A stretch of 64,000 nucleotides of DNA from Hypomesus transpacificus (GCF_021917145.1 NC_061082.1:15950682-16014681); one strand, 5' to 3'. Numbered from the stretch's first letter, positions 1 to 12,100 are shown. Notes: a model not told the origin generated them from the letters alone. Numbers and translations are program-made.

Positions 1-279
1 CAACAGGTCAGTCTGAAAGTATTAGACTGTCTCCAGAACCCATCATCTGTGTAATTGTTTGGATTTGTGTAGTGTGATCCAGTAGACTGCATAATAACTT
101 TTCTCAACGCCCATTGTCAATGCCACTACCAAACAAAACGTGTGCAAGTCCAGCCTGGTCTGTGACGTGAAACAGAATGTGACCTCACGAGAACAGGTGG
201 TACAAATGGTTGTACAAGGCTACTTAGTAGCTCCAATAATGAAAATCTTTTTGTTCATGTTTTTTTTTTTTTTTACCAG

Positions 280-3200
280 GTGGTAGTGGGCGTCGCAAGC
301 TCACAATTATTCCAATAGACTCTGAAGGCTACTCCACACGTGTGTTAAAAGCAGCTTCAAACAATGGAAAGAACACAATCTATGTGGTTCCAATACAAGA
401 GCACCTATCTACAGAGCCATTGCCTTATGACTCACCTGAGTTTTCAAAGATGCCACAGTCAACCTGCATCACCTGTGGTAGTGAAATGCCCTTGCAGCTC
501 TTGCCGTTGCATGTGGGACAATGCAGTGGCACAATAACTGTACGTTTGTACGGCAACACTTCTGTTATTACTCAATTAAACATGCATATTTTTTGTTTGT
601 TTGAAAATCTACAAATCTTTTGTTTTTTAAGGGCAATACACCTGGGGCTAGTCTTGATGAAGATTGCCATGTCATTGATCAGCCAGTTGAACCTACCACA
701 GGGACCAGAGAAGGGATGGGAGTATCTTTTGAGGTAATGCCTTCCACATAAGCACTTTGGTTTCTTCTTATTACAATTTATTAAAATATTCCATTGAATG
801 TTGTTTTTTCCAGGTTTGCCCAATTTGTCTTACACCATACCCATTTGATATCCTGTTATCTCATGCAAGCACGTGTGGTGATAGGTAAGATATTTATGAC
901 TAATAGATTCAGAAAAAAAATTGCATGATTAAAAGTCACGTCGAACTTGACTTTAAATCCAAGCTTTAAATGCTCGTTTTTTTATATCTTACAATGTTAC
1001 TGCTCTAGACTGCATCGGTGCATGCACGTGCTGCGTCTTTGTAATAAAGTAGTATTCATAATGGATATAAATATGAAGGTGATTTTGAAGGACTTTGTTA
1101 GATGAAAATGATATGCAGGACGTAATACGTTAAGATGCGTTTCAGTCATGATTTGTCTTTTCATTCTTGCAAGTAACAAGTTTTTATGTCTGTCTTAAGA
1201 ATGGGCATCACTCACAGCGAATCAGCCAGCCCTACAAGGAGAGAAGAATTGCCAGGACCCTCAGTTCAACGACTGTCTATACAACTGTCAGCAGGTGATT
1301 TATACCCTTATGATATAATCTGAGTATAATGCAATTTGGAAGTTTTTTTAAAACAACTGATTTTACACTGTATTTTATTGCCAGCACATATGAACGAACA
1401 AGATCCTTGGAAAGCATGTCAGCTGTTCCGAGAAGAACTACTGGACAGAAACTCCGAACATCGACGTCTCTCTCTCACTCTCGACATGTTTGATGAACCA
1501 GAAGAACAGGACAGTTCGCTGATTTCGTTCTATAAAATGAACAATGTTAACTGGGCTGCTCCATTCAAGTGCCATCTGAGAGGTATTACTAAAATGTGTG
1601 ATATTTATTTTATTAATCATGTAAATTGCATTCTGTTTCTTAATAACTGTGTATTGTATCTCGTAGTTACTTGTTTTTCATCTGAAGTCATAATTTATTT
1701 TCAAGGAGATGCAGCTGTTGGCGAAGGGGTGAACCGACATGTTTTGTCATTGGTCATGCAAAAACTGAAAACTGGTTTCAGTATAAATCTAGGTTTGTGA
1801 AGAGACCACAAGAGAAAATGCTTTAATTTAACATTCTTTTAGAATGTAATACAAACATTTGGGGATAACACATATTTTTGCTCTTAAGGCTCTGCTGGTC
1901 TCACAACCCTTTTTGAAGGCGAAAAAGAACATCGGGTTCCCTCCGCAGCTGCTGTGCTTAGGGCAAGTAACCTGTTTGAGATGGCAGGCCGGATGATTGG
2001 CCACTCTGTCCTGCATGGTGGTCCTGGTTTCTCAGGACTCAGTTTTCCTGTGGTTAAACTTTTGACTGGTAGACACAGGGACACTGCAGCATCCGCTCTG
2101 ACCCTGCAGGACTGTCCTGATCTAGATCACCGCGAAACAATTGCTCTTGTGAGTAGCAGCATTTCTAAATTCTTAAATGTCCCAATGTCATATGCTTATC
2201 ACAATGCGACATGTTTTTCTCACATGAGCTTTTAAATCACGCATCATCAATTATTATATTCTTTTCTTTTTTTATGCATGTGTTTTAGCTCACAAAAGCA
2301 AAAATGACTGCAGCAGAAACCACCAGTGTGACTGATCTTTGCCTGTCCTGGGATCTCCCGGTTCCTTCACCTACCAATCATGACTGGCTGTTTCAAGAAC
2401 TGCTCACACAAGCAGTAATCATTTTATTATTTAGATTACTGGATAAGTAAAATGGAAATATGACCATCTAACCCATTCTGATTTGTATCGGAGGTTGACA
2501 GTGTAACACATGCCACATTTGTACCTGTGCCTTGTGTTCTGTCATTCATCACTGCAGGTACTTGATCGTGTTGCGCAACCCATTAAACAGATCCGGAAAG
2601 GCCTGAAAGACACAGGAATCTGGCCGCTTCTGTCAGATAGACCAGATGTTCACCCCATCATTTTCCCACGGGAGGCAGATGAGGAGCTTGATGCGCAAGT
2701 AAGCATTGCTTTGGTTAGTTTAGAAAGGATTTGTGTTTATATGACACAATGCAATCTGTCTGCAATTGAATTGTATGATTGTTCTGCAGCATAGCTCATG
2801 GTAATTTCAGTTACATTTAGTCATTTAGCAGATGCTCTTATCCAGAGCACTTACAGTAAGTACAGGGACATTTCCCCGAGGCAAGTAGGGTGAAGTGCCT
2901 TGCCCAAGGACACAACGTTATTTGGCACGGCCGGGAATTGAACTGGCAACCTTCTGATTACTATCCTGATTCCTTAACTGCTCAGCCACCTGACTGCCAT
3001 TTAAAAGCACAAATAGTGCTACATTATAGTGTAGCATTTTCATGTCATTGTTAGAAAGGTAAACTTTGTTGTTGAAGTCATAAGCAAGTTAAGACAGATC
3101 CGGAGCATTAAAGGTAGAATATAATAGTCAAACATCAGTATTACAGGGCTGTTCTTAACGCTGTAGAATGCCCCATTCACTTGAATGGGGCTTCCCAACG

Positions 3201-4272
3201 TTCTGCGGTCTGATATCTTCTGATAACAGACCGTTGCTATGAATAACAGACCGCTGTCAAGGAAAGTGGCCTTTTTGCTTCTGATTCACGTCTTTCGTAG
3301 CACTCCGCAAGTAGTCCGGTAACTTTTCAACCCCAGCGTACTCCGTTGATTAGCGACGTCAGCTGATTTGAAGCCTAAAGAATGTTTAATTTCTATGAAG
3401 TTCAATGTCTTTGGCGAACTATTTCTCTGCTGATCAACACAACGAATGGGAACAAATACATTGTAAAAAGTAGTATTTTCTTTAGCAAGTAGCCGTGTAA
3501 TAAGTCCTTCCGCTTCGCGTCGGGATGCTGTTCGCCCTGTCGGAGCTTATTTTCCCGATAATGACCGGCGTTCTATACATTATCCCTTATAATAAAGGTT
3601 GGTTGTTAGAAAGTCATGCTGATTAACTGCAACTGCCATGAATCATTTTACTAATAACATAAAACATGTTTTAACCCTGTAGACTGTGATCAAGAACATT
3701 TGCTGGCCAAAACCGACATCTGACAGCGACCAGGATGAGGATGAGGAAGACTGTGTCCCATTTGAGACAGTTACTCTTATAACTGAGTTTTTACGAAAAT
3801 TCATTGTGGAAGGTAATATTAATTTCCTATATTGGATTTTGAAGCAGTTGCTCCCTGCTAATAAAGGGATAAAGTAGCAGATATCGTGCAGCCAGAGATA
3901 ACATTGTACAGATAATAATATTATACAGAATTTAGAGTAACATTTTAAATCAATGCAAAATATGTGACATTTTGGTTAATTTGCTATGCTCAAAATGTTC
4001 GTTTTGATTAAATGTATTGGAGATGTCACATACATTCAATATTCTCCTTCATAGCATCACCAGAGGTGTTACGTGACCTTGTGAAGTTCTGGGTCGGGTG
4101 GGAACAGCTGACTACCAACCTCATCGTGGAGGTTGTGACCTCTACCTATCCAGTAGCACACACCTGTTTCTCCAAATTGAAGCTTCCCAGCCACTACCGG
4201 ACCTACATCAAGTTCCACGATGACTTATCGATGTGTATCCGATGCACCAATAGTGGTTTTGGGCTAGTGTAG
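280..4272 (+). CDS. HECT-domain E3 ubiquitin ligase-like protein with two C2HC zinc fingers (5' end outside window)
   Basis: Eleven in-phase exons can be traced: 280-539, 632-733, 814-884, 1200-1294, 1385-1582, 1706-1792, 1889-2148, 2289-2414, 2558-2698, 3683-3812 and 4055-4272 (stop TAG). They give about 561 residues. All introns are GT-AG and every phase matches. The first visible exon starts in phase 2, so there is an upstream exon; a good donor (CAG|GTCAGT) at 6/7 may be its end. The N-terminal part has two fingers with identical C-x2-C-x11-H-x3-C spacing, one in the first exon and one at 814-884, resembling UBZ-type ubiquitin binders. The C-terminal half resembles a HECT domain: GEGVNRHVLSLVM-type start, LF/NLFEMAGRMIGHS segment, and the terminal lobe VAHTCFSKLKLP, where TCF holds the expected thioester cysteine. 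An acidic stretch (SDSDQDEDEED) lies before the C lobe. The family would accept ubiquitin from an E2 and pass it to substrate. There are no stops or frameshifts. It faces the integrase gene, with 358 bases between the two stop codons. A link to that gene is inferred. Confidence 0.82.
2811..2995 (-). repeat. tRNA-derived SINE in an intron of the HECT gene
   Basis: This is a reverse-orientation copy of the same short interspersed repeat found at 9407-9598 and 35336-35533. Its 3' tail (ACATTTAGTCATTTAGCAGA type) is at the left and its tRNA-like head (CTCAGCCACCTGAC on this strand) at the right. It lies in the 984-base intron 2699-3682. The rest of that intron, from about 3120 to 3660, also looks repeat-derived but was not identified. 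Confidence 0.75.
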
Positions 4273-4630
4273 GTTTTCACATCTTTTATGGACATCTTTT
4301 ATGGATGCCAAAATAAGGTCAGCATGAGTGAAATAAGTATGTTAAGAATGTTAGATGTTTACACAAAACTAATAATGCAGAAGTTATATCCTTATCGTTC
4401 ACTGAGTAGCATAACTTCAGTCTTTCACATTGTGTTGTCAAATAATTGTCTTATGCTAATAAAGAAAGAGTTCCCGGTGACAAAACATCCTGTTTTCTGA
4501 TCGTCAAGCAGGTGTTTAATAGTTATCTATGTACAGCCACCTATGCAGTTTCATTAAGATATGTTTATGATTATTATTTACATTTCAGTCATTTATCAGA
4601 CACTCTTATAATTATTATTTCATTTTATAT
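4273..4630. other. Short convergent intergenic spacer between HECT and integrase stop codons
   Basis: 358 bases separate the two stop codons. A possible polyadenylation signal (AATAAAG) for the HECT gene lies near 4457. At about 4576-4610 there is a degenerate piece of the SINE 3' tail (CATTTCAGTCATTTATCAGA). No gene is seen. Confidence 0.6.
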
Positions 4631-7515
4631 TTATCTTGCCTCAAGTAAATTCTCAACAAACTGGACTGTGTTGACATAAATGTCCACTCCAAAACTTTCA
4701 GAGTATTGTAATGGTTCAATGGCGTCTTGAAGTTGCACCATTTCTTCATCTGAGAGTGGGCTGTCCAGCACAGGGACATTGACACCAGGGTGTGGCTCAC
4801 TGATGTAGACGCTCTCCTCCCATTCGACTTCTGGTACAAGTATAGCCTGACAAAGATGGATATTAGATATAAGCACAACAAATGTTAAGTAAACCAGCTG
4901 AAACCATTACCACTACCATGTATAAAACTGATCAATGAATGGTTATGGTTTAAAGTTCTGGCTTTTAGGGTGTCTGTTTTTAATTTATAAATGACTAACA
5001 AGACATTATGGTAATTAGATGTTTTAACAAATCACCATTTACCTCAGGAAGAGGATCTGCAACGGGATTCAAGGCCTGGCCCACCTGCCACAACTGATTT
5101 GGTGTCAGGTTTTGCTCTGTCCTAATGGGATGGTTATCCCAGGCCTCATGGAAGACATTCAGGCTGGCCTGGATACGTGGCAGGAAAACGTAGTGGCAGC
5201 AGAACATGTGCAGGATGTTGCTGATATCGAGCAAGTATTGATCCTCTAGAGTGTGCAGGGCGTTGTAATATACACCTGTAACACTCATGAACACATCACG
5301 CCAGAGGCGCTCAATTCTGTATTGGAAAAAAGCATTTACATTACAATTACTTAATATCCATGTGTCTTGCAATGGATCATTGAGGTCAGTTAACAGAAAT
5401 CTTTTTTGTCAATATAATTCTTCATAAAATTAGGTTTAACTCACCGTTGGTTATGCACGCTTTTTCCAGCAATGAAGCTGTTGGTTTCAGTTCCACGAAC
5501 TCTATACATCAGTTCAGCAACTCCCACGTTTTCTCCTCCATGATCTCCTCTCACTCTGAAAATATAACATGTAAATTGCCTCATACAGTTTTGAAAGTTA
5601 TGTAGTGCAAATATTACAAACACAAGAATAGCTCCATATTGGCGATGATGTTAAAAAGATATGTTACGTTTAAACTAATATCTGAACATCTAAATTCTAT
5701 GATGACCTCTGCAATAATACTAAGGATGACAATTGAAATGTGAATACCTCAGAGGGAAACCATGCTCATTGACAGCTTCAGTGAAAAAGGCCAAGTGTGT
5801 GTCAGAGCGGTTATTGTCTGCTACCTTTAGATACATAACCTCACATACATTCACAAATAGTACAGTAGGTTAGTACTTTGATTGGTCAGTTTTCTATCCA
5901 ACATGAGGAACAGAGATTTCTGTACTACACTGCCCCGAGCAAAACAACATATGCCCAAATGGAAGTTGCATCCGTCTGAAAAGTGTTGATCATTCCATTT
6001 ATTTTGATTAAGACATAGTATAAGATGGTATTCAACAGTAAGCATTCTTACCTTCCTTGAGTAGCCATCTATTCCCCCAAAGATGACAAAGTTGTACCTT
6101 TATTAAAATAAATTGTATTAGCTTTAACAGTATATGAACAACTGTTAAGTGTCTTTTAAACACAATACACAACATTTTCAACAGCATAGGTCTCATGATA
6201 CAATATCTGCATCTTAGCAGAGAAAAATGGGTTCATGGTTTCTAGAACAATGTTAAATTCATACTGTTCTGGTTACTATGGTCTATCGATGATATGACAT
6301 ACAGTGATGTTATACAAAATACAAACTACACAATTTTTTACATGTTAATAAACTGACAAATTGATATACAGATATGAATCAGTTATACCTGATTAGCTTG
6401 TGATTGGTGTCAATGTGCACCAAATACTTTGGATAAGGAACATTGTATGTTCTTCTGACCACACATCCAAGACCAGTCAGCCTGGAGAACACACCAACAC
6501 TATCTACGCGATGCATGGACGCATGCAACCTATCCCATTGTATTTTGTGTCCCTGTGCAAGGAGAGCACCTCGGACAACACGATAACCAGCATCTGGCAT
6601 TGTGTTTTTAATTTCTGTGATCAAATTATCCAATTCATTGTCACTGCAACTACTGTATAAGGCCCTTAAAGATAGATTGAGTTCTTTCATCCGCCTGTGT
6701 ACTGTTGTTCTAGACACACCCAGAAGCTTGGCAATGATATTTAAAGGCAGAGCCATTTCAACTAGATGTGTGAGTGCATCTTCTGAAATTGTAAATCTTG
6801 GACGGCCACGTCCAGAACTTCTTTCAAATTCCAGAATCACAAATGTCTGCCGACTTTCCATTTGTTGCTGGATAGCAATAATAAGATCTGAGAGTGCTGA
6901 GAGTATGTCCTCGTGTACAACTACTACTTCAGCTAGAGCGCTCAACAAAACATGTTCCTGATGGCAAGCAAACTGTAGACCATCTAGGTCCAGAGGTTGC
7001 CTTTCCAAGATCCGCACAACTCGATCATGTAATCTTCTCAAAATAAAATACTTCAGCGAATCCTAGGGAAAGATAGACAGACAGACAAACAAATAAACAT
7101 GAGTGCACAGACACACATAAGGTGCTTCAGAATTCGACAGAATATTATCCTAAATTCAACTGAATGGGCCATCCCAACATTCAGATGTCTGCTATACTGT
7201 ACAAATTTCTAGCTACCAATGCTACTGCCACACAATTTTATTATTTTGACCTGCCACACTCCACCTAGCTTGACCGCAAACTAATGCATCAATCGTACAG
7301 TACTGTACTGTATCCATCATGTTAGCTAGCAAGACCAGGTTAAGTTAGACATTGACTAGCTAGCTTGCTAAACGTTAGCCTAGGAAACACTTAAAATGAC
7401 TAAACATGGATCCTGCCATTCTCAAGAATATTCAATCACGTATGATAATCGGTTTAATAAGATTAACAAGCTATATTTCACTTACATTTGGTGGGCGGCT
7501 ACCACCAGACGCCAT
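4631..7515 (-). CDS. DDE (rve-type) integrase/transposase-like protein, 480 aa, 7 exons, intact
   Basis: Exons in transcript order are 7486-7515, 7062-6389, 6097-6052, 5839-5748, 5555-5445, 5316-5043 and 4846-4631. They sum to 1443 nt with all phases matching and GT-AG introns. The start is ATG at 7515 ([10 protein letters not shown]). An AT-hook-like RGRPR lies near residues 95-99. A helix-turn-helix follows at about 102-142 (core [20 protein letters not shown]). Then comes an RNase-H-fold integrase core with plausible catalytic residues Asp228 (HIDTNH), Asp285 (RGDHGGEN) and Glu320 (QRIERLWRD), the last two 35 positions apart, as in retroviral-type and IS3-type integrases. Such enzymes cut and join DNA ends. 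About 110 C-terminal residues lie beyond the exon encoding the end of the core; this tail is acidic. The gene points tail to tail at the HECT gene. It may be a transposase of an intron-rich DNA transposon (IS3EU or Ginger type are possibilities) or a domesticated one. The exact superfamily is not settled from sequence alone. Confidence 0.85.
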
Positions 7516-7671
7516 TGTTCGTGATGTCAAGTCCGTTACTATGGCGGGTAAGGTCGTTGTAGTCCATTTGTGATTGGCTAAAATTGGAGACATCTGATAG
7601 GCTGCAGAGGATATCTTTTAGAAAAAATGCATTTGTGAATCTAAGCGCGTCAGGAAAGTTCCAAAAATCCA
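7516..7671. other. Presumed 5' flank/promoter of the integrase gene
   Basis: Sequence directly upstream of the integrase start codon. It holds CCAATCA on the minus strand (ATTGG-type box near 7572-7578) but no TATA box was seen. It leads into tandem repeats. Confidence 0.3.
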
Positions 7672-7740
7672 TACGAACGAATGCAGGGATTCACACGAAC
7701 GAATGCAGGGATTCACACCAACGAATGCAGGGATTTGTAA
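7672..7740. repeat. 22-bp tandem repeat (about 3 copies)
   Basis: Three adjacent units of ACGAACGAATGCAGGGATTC with few changes. The position behind the integrase start, next to another tandem array, is typical of subterminal repeats of DNA transposons. Confidence 0.75.
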
Positions 7741-7777
7741 CTTGTGTTTGTCAGGTTGCAAACGAATGTAATAGGGT

Positions 7778-7957
7778 CATTTATTTGTGAATCGCGTTAC
7801 ATTTAAGAATCACAAAATACATTTGTAAATCGTGTTACGTTTGTTTGAATCGTGTTACGTTTGTTTGTTTGAATCGTGTTATGTTTGTATGAATCGTGTT
7901 ACGTTTGTTTGGATCGTGTTAAGTTTGTTTGAATCGTGTTGCGTTTGTTTGTTTGAA
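7778..7957. repeat. 20-24-bp degenerate tandem repeat with GAATCGTGTTACGTTTGTTT units
   Basis: About seven variable units built around AATCGTGTTACGTTTG, separated by GTTT insertions. The element end may lie just beyond, near 7960-8000, but no terminal inverted repeat could be matched because the left end is outside the window. Confidence 0.7.
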
Positions 7958-9144
7958 TTATGAAACTAATCTAACTCCATACTAACTGTCCCATATTAGT
8001 CGGGACGTCCTTTAAATTGGGTCTAAATGATTTGTCCCATACGTGACCTCCCTTGTCCCGTTTATTGACTAACGCTGATCTAGCCACTGACTGACACAAC
8101 AGCTACAGCAGCAGCAGTGCTGATCACGACATTTAAGAACTGATCACTGACACAGCACACCTTCACGCGCAGTAGCTGTAAAAGTACTGTAAAAAAAGTA
8201 CTGTAAGTACTTTTACTGTAAGTAAATGCATTACTTAAACCAGGTCAACAACTTCTGGTAGCAAGCAGTTACGTTAGCTCTTGTTCTCTCACACAGTATG
8301 CCGTTTTTTACGAAGAGTTTGGGTGATTTTACCAAAATGACACTTATGATTATGTACTGCCCTTCAAGCAGGAGGGAATACGTTAGCTACATCGACCAAG
8401 GTAGGGTTAATCTAACTCAGTCAGTTAAAGTATAACTAGCCCTAGTTTTAGCTAGCATCTAACCGATTTGAGCAGTAACATTATAGGCCCTACTAGAGCT
8501 AGCTAGGCTAGCTAATAATGTAGGCTACTCAATTATCTGATGGCTGGCTTGCTAGTCGTTAATGCTAACAGAAGAAGACTAATTGGTGTCATATTAGTTT
8601 CCTGTGCCTATGGATAATGTAGCCTCATGTAACATGTCTTTCTCAGTTTCTAAAATCTGGAAACGGGACGGGATATCTCCGTGGGGGCGACCTATTATCG
8701 TTCGATGGAAAGAGCAAGACTCCGCACAATCTGAGTGTAGGGTTAAGAAAACAATGCTAAGGGTTAACATAATCTGTTTTGTTTTAAACTTCACCGGAAC
8801 TGTAGACCTGACTGGTTTCCCGAAATGCGTAACACTATCGTGTGCAAATCTATGGAGCATAAAGCCAAACAATGTATATAACACAGTATATTCACACAAA
8901 ACCATACCCGCATTGCTGCGGCAGGCCACCCTTTGTCCCCTATTTCATAGAGACAAAGTTGGCAACCCTACATAGGCTATGCCATTTAGCGAACGGTAGC
9001 CATTTAAACAACACAATAGCTTGGCATCTGAAGACGTTTCCAAGGTGATAACAATTAAGGCCACGTCATAATGGAAATGGTGTACAAAGTAAGCCGGGGT
9101 TCCAGGATGCATTTCATTAGAAGTCTGTCAACGAAAGCCTCAAC
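7958..9144. other. Intergenic DNA with probable hAT-type transposon remnants
   Basis: About 8908-8970 read backwards begins TAGGGTTGCCAACTTTGTCTC, which looks like a hAT terminus. The matching left end was not found. At 8298-8401 a short open frame starts ATGCCGTTTTTTACG and ends at a plausible donor (CAAG|GTAGGG). It could be a stranded first exon, but it matches no family I recognise. Confidence 0.35.
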
Positions 9145-12100
9145 ATGGGATGTATTAATTCTTCAGAAGAACAGATGCCTTACTGCCCTGACAGTGACAC
9201 AAAGGTTTGATTTTGCTACAAAATAATATCATTATGATAAAATACATAAGTAAATGTATTAGAAAATGATTTTAGAATATTTATTGAGCTATTATACCCT
9301 TGTTAAGTTGACAATGTTATTTAACTGGATATGCTCACAGTCTCTCTCACCTTACTAGAAAACTCTTTACAGATTGTATTTTTGTAAGTACGCTTACTGG
9401 TTAAATGGGGAGTCAGGTGGCTGAGCGGTTAGGGAATCGGGCTGGTAATCTGAAGGTTACCGGTTTGATTCCCCGGTGTGCCAAATGACGTTGTGTCCTT
9501 GGGCAAGGCACTTCACCCCACTTGCCTTGGGGGAAATGTCCCTGGACTTACTGTAAGTCGCTCTGAATAAGAGCGTCTGCTAAATGCCTAAATGTGAATG
9601 TTAATTGTCTTTTGTATACAATAGGAAAACCAAGTGTCTCCTGTACAGCAAGTTGAGGTTGTGGAGGACATGCGTCAGTGGTAAGAGAATCAGAAAATCT
9701 CAGATAAAAGCTGAATTTATGGATACCAAAAGGCTTCAGAAGTTCACTTTGTCTATTATTGCAGAGAATCCTTTACCTTTTGAAATGTTGAGAAAGTGAA
9801 ACCGTTTCGTCTTGCAGCAGGAGGCGTGGGTCTTCTACCTCCGGCCAGGTGACAATGGCAGCTCCAGATGGTAGCACCGAGGCCACCAAAAGGATTAAGG
9901 CTGCTTCCCCTATCAAGGTTGCACAACCTTCCCCCACCAAGGTGGTCCAGTCCACCCCCACCAAGGTGGTCCAGTCCACCCCTACCAAGGTGGTCCAGTC
10001 CACCCCCACCAAGGTGGTCCAGTTCACCATCACCATGGTGAGGCCTGCCACCCCCACCAACGTGGTCCAGTCCACCCCCACCAAGGTGGTCCAGTCCACC
10101 CTCACCCCGGTGAAGCCTGTCACCCCCACCATGGTGAGGCCTGCCACCCCCACCAAAGTGGTCCAGTCCACCCCCACCAAGGTGGTCCGGTCCACCCCCA
10201 CCATGGTGAAGCCTGCCACCCCCACCAAGGTGGTCCGGTCCACCCCCACCAACATGGTCTGGTCCACCCCCACCATGGTGAAACCAGCCACTCCCACCAA
10301 GGTGATGTACTGTACCACTGAAAAGGTGGTGAAGTCTGCCTCCACCCCAGTGGTGAATCCCACCCCTCATCACCCCAATCTGGTGGAGGGGAAGGATATC
10401 ACTCCTGTCAAGGTGAAGCCAAACACCATCCCATCATCTGTGGCAGGTAAGCCCTTCCCACACTGTAGTGTGTAGAGTGCAGAGTGCAGTTCAAATTGGC
10501 AGGCACAGTATATAAAGTCCAGTTTGTTGCTGACCAATTACGTTACCTTTACGTTGTGCGTGAGTTTAGGTGCAGGTCACCTGCTTGAAATCCAAATAAA
10601 AAGCAGGAATGATTATTTCTTCTTTCTCATTGTGTATGATGGCATGTGTGTTTGCTTTCATGTTTATGCAGCAAAGTTACAAACAAAATCCATTGACGTT
10701 AGTATTCATGGTGCTAGGGTGCTCGGTAGGATGTATGTCCCCGGGTACAGGATTGTTCAAAGTTTGGGAACCACTGGTCTATGGTAATGTCTGAGGTTGC
10801 GATATGAGCCAGTGTATTCTGTTCTCTCCTCTTCTCCCCCAGCCTCTCACCTGCTGAAGGAGGACCGGGACTTCAGGTCCCTGTACAGGTCAGTAAGAAA
10901 CTCCTCTCCATTGTCTCACTGGTGCTTAAACTGTAATTCACCACCCCTGAATGCATACACAGAATGACAAGTGTGTTCTTTGGGACTGGAGCCGTTTGAA
11001 TATAGTTTGCCATGCTCATATTATGAAGCATGAAGAGTCCTCGACATGATCCTGTCCCTCTGTGACCTGGTCCCAGACTGTCAGTGACTGTGTTGGCCTC
11101 CCCGCAGGGCGACCGGGACCCAGAACCGTTTGGCTTTGATGGTCCCCCAGCTGGACTGGGCCAGCATCCATGTTCCGGAGGTCCAGTCCGACATGCCCAG
11201 GCTCCCAGTTCAAACCATGCAGCTGCTCACCAGTGAACAACTGCAGTGCCTGGGGTAAGAGATTCCAGTCAAGACTGGACTGGTGTCACACACCTTCATT
11301 TTAGAGTCCTCTCATCCGTAGTCCTGTTTGGTTTTGCCTCTTCAAAGGTTGCCGAATCTGAGTAAAAGCTGCTACTTGAATGCTGCAATTCAGTGTATGC
11401 TGAGGATGGGGGGCTTTTGCCAGCAGCTCTTGCAACAGCAGCACATCTGGAGGAACAATCCAGCCGCCGGCCTGCTCAGGTACACACACTCCTCTTATCA
11501 AGATTGACTTAACTGTGACTCAGAAAACCCTATCATACACGTCATGAATCTTGTCGCCCTTTTGCTCCCTGACTTTTTTTCCTGTCTCCCCTCCCTCTTT
11601 ATCTCTCCCTCCCCATCTCTCTCTTTATCTCTCCCTCCCCATCTCTCTCTTTATCTCTCCCTCCCCGTGTCTCTCTTTATCTCTCCCTCCCCGTGTCTCT
11701 ATTTATCTCTCTCTTTATCTCTCCCTCCCCATCTCTCTCCGTGCAGGTGCTTTGTTGACGTCAAGGTGGCCAGATTTGGCCACCAACCGGCGTACAAACG
11801 CATCGTCCTTAAGGCTCTGCTTGACTGCGTGGCTGAGGAGGCAGACGAGTTCCGGGATGGCGGCCAGAAGGTGAGAGCACCACCCCTAACTGTCCTCAAC
11901 CAAAAGCCTCGTTTTCATAACGGGAGAGGGAATCCATCAACGCCAATGTTTACGTGAACACATTTGATCTCTGTGTCTGTGTTGCCCGGGTGTGTGTTTA
12001 GGACGCCCACGAGTTCTTCTGCGTCACTGTGGCCCAGATGGCAGCTCTGGCCCCCCTCCTGGAGGGAGGGGCATGGGGCGGAGGGGCGTACACCTGCCCT

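Noticed and set aside
4615..4881. Overlapping frame in the last integrase exon
   Set aside because: The other minus frame joins the upstream integrase exons in phase; this one would extend through the intron acceptor.
9407..9480. Functional tRNA gene
   Set aside because: A and B boxes are present, but the sequence is the head of a dispersed SINE and does not fold as a full tRNA.
9756..10373. Two long minus-strand open frames with Gly/His-rich repeats
   Set aside because: They are the reverse of the coding minisatellite in USP exon 3; the plus strand has the splice sites and the conserved USP context.
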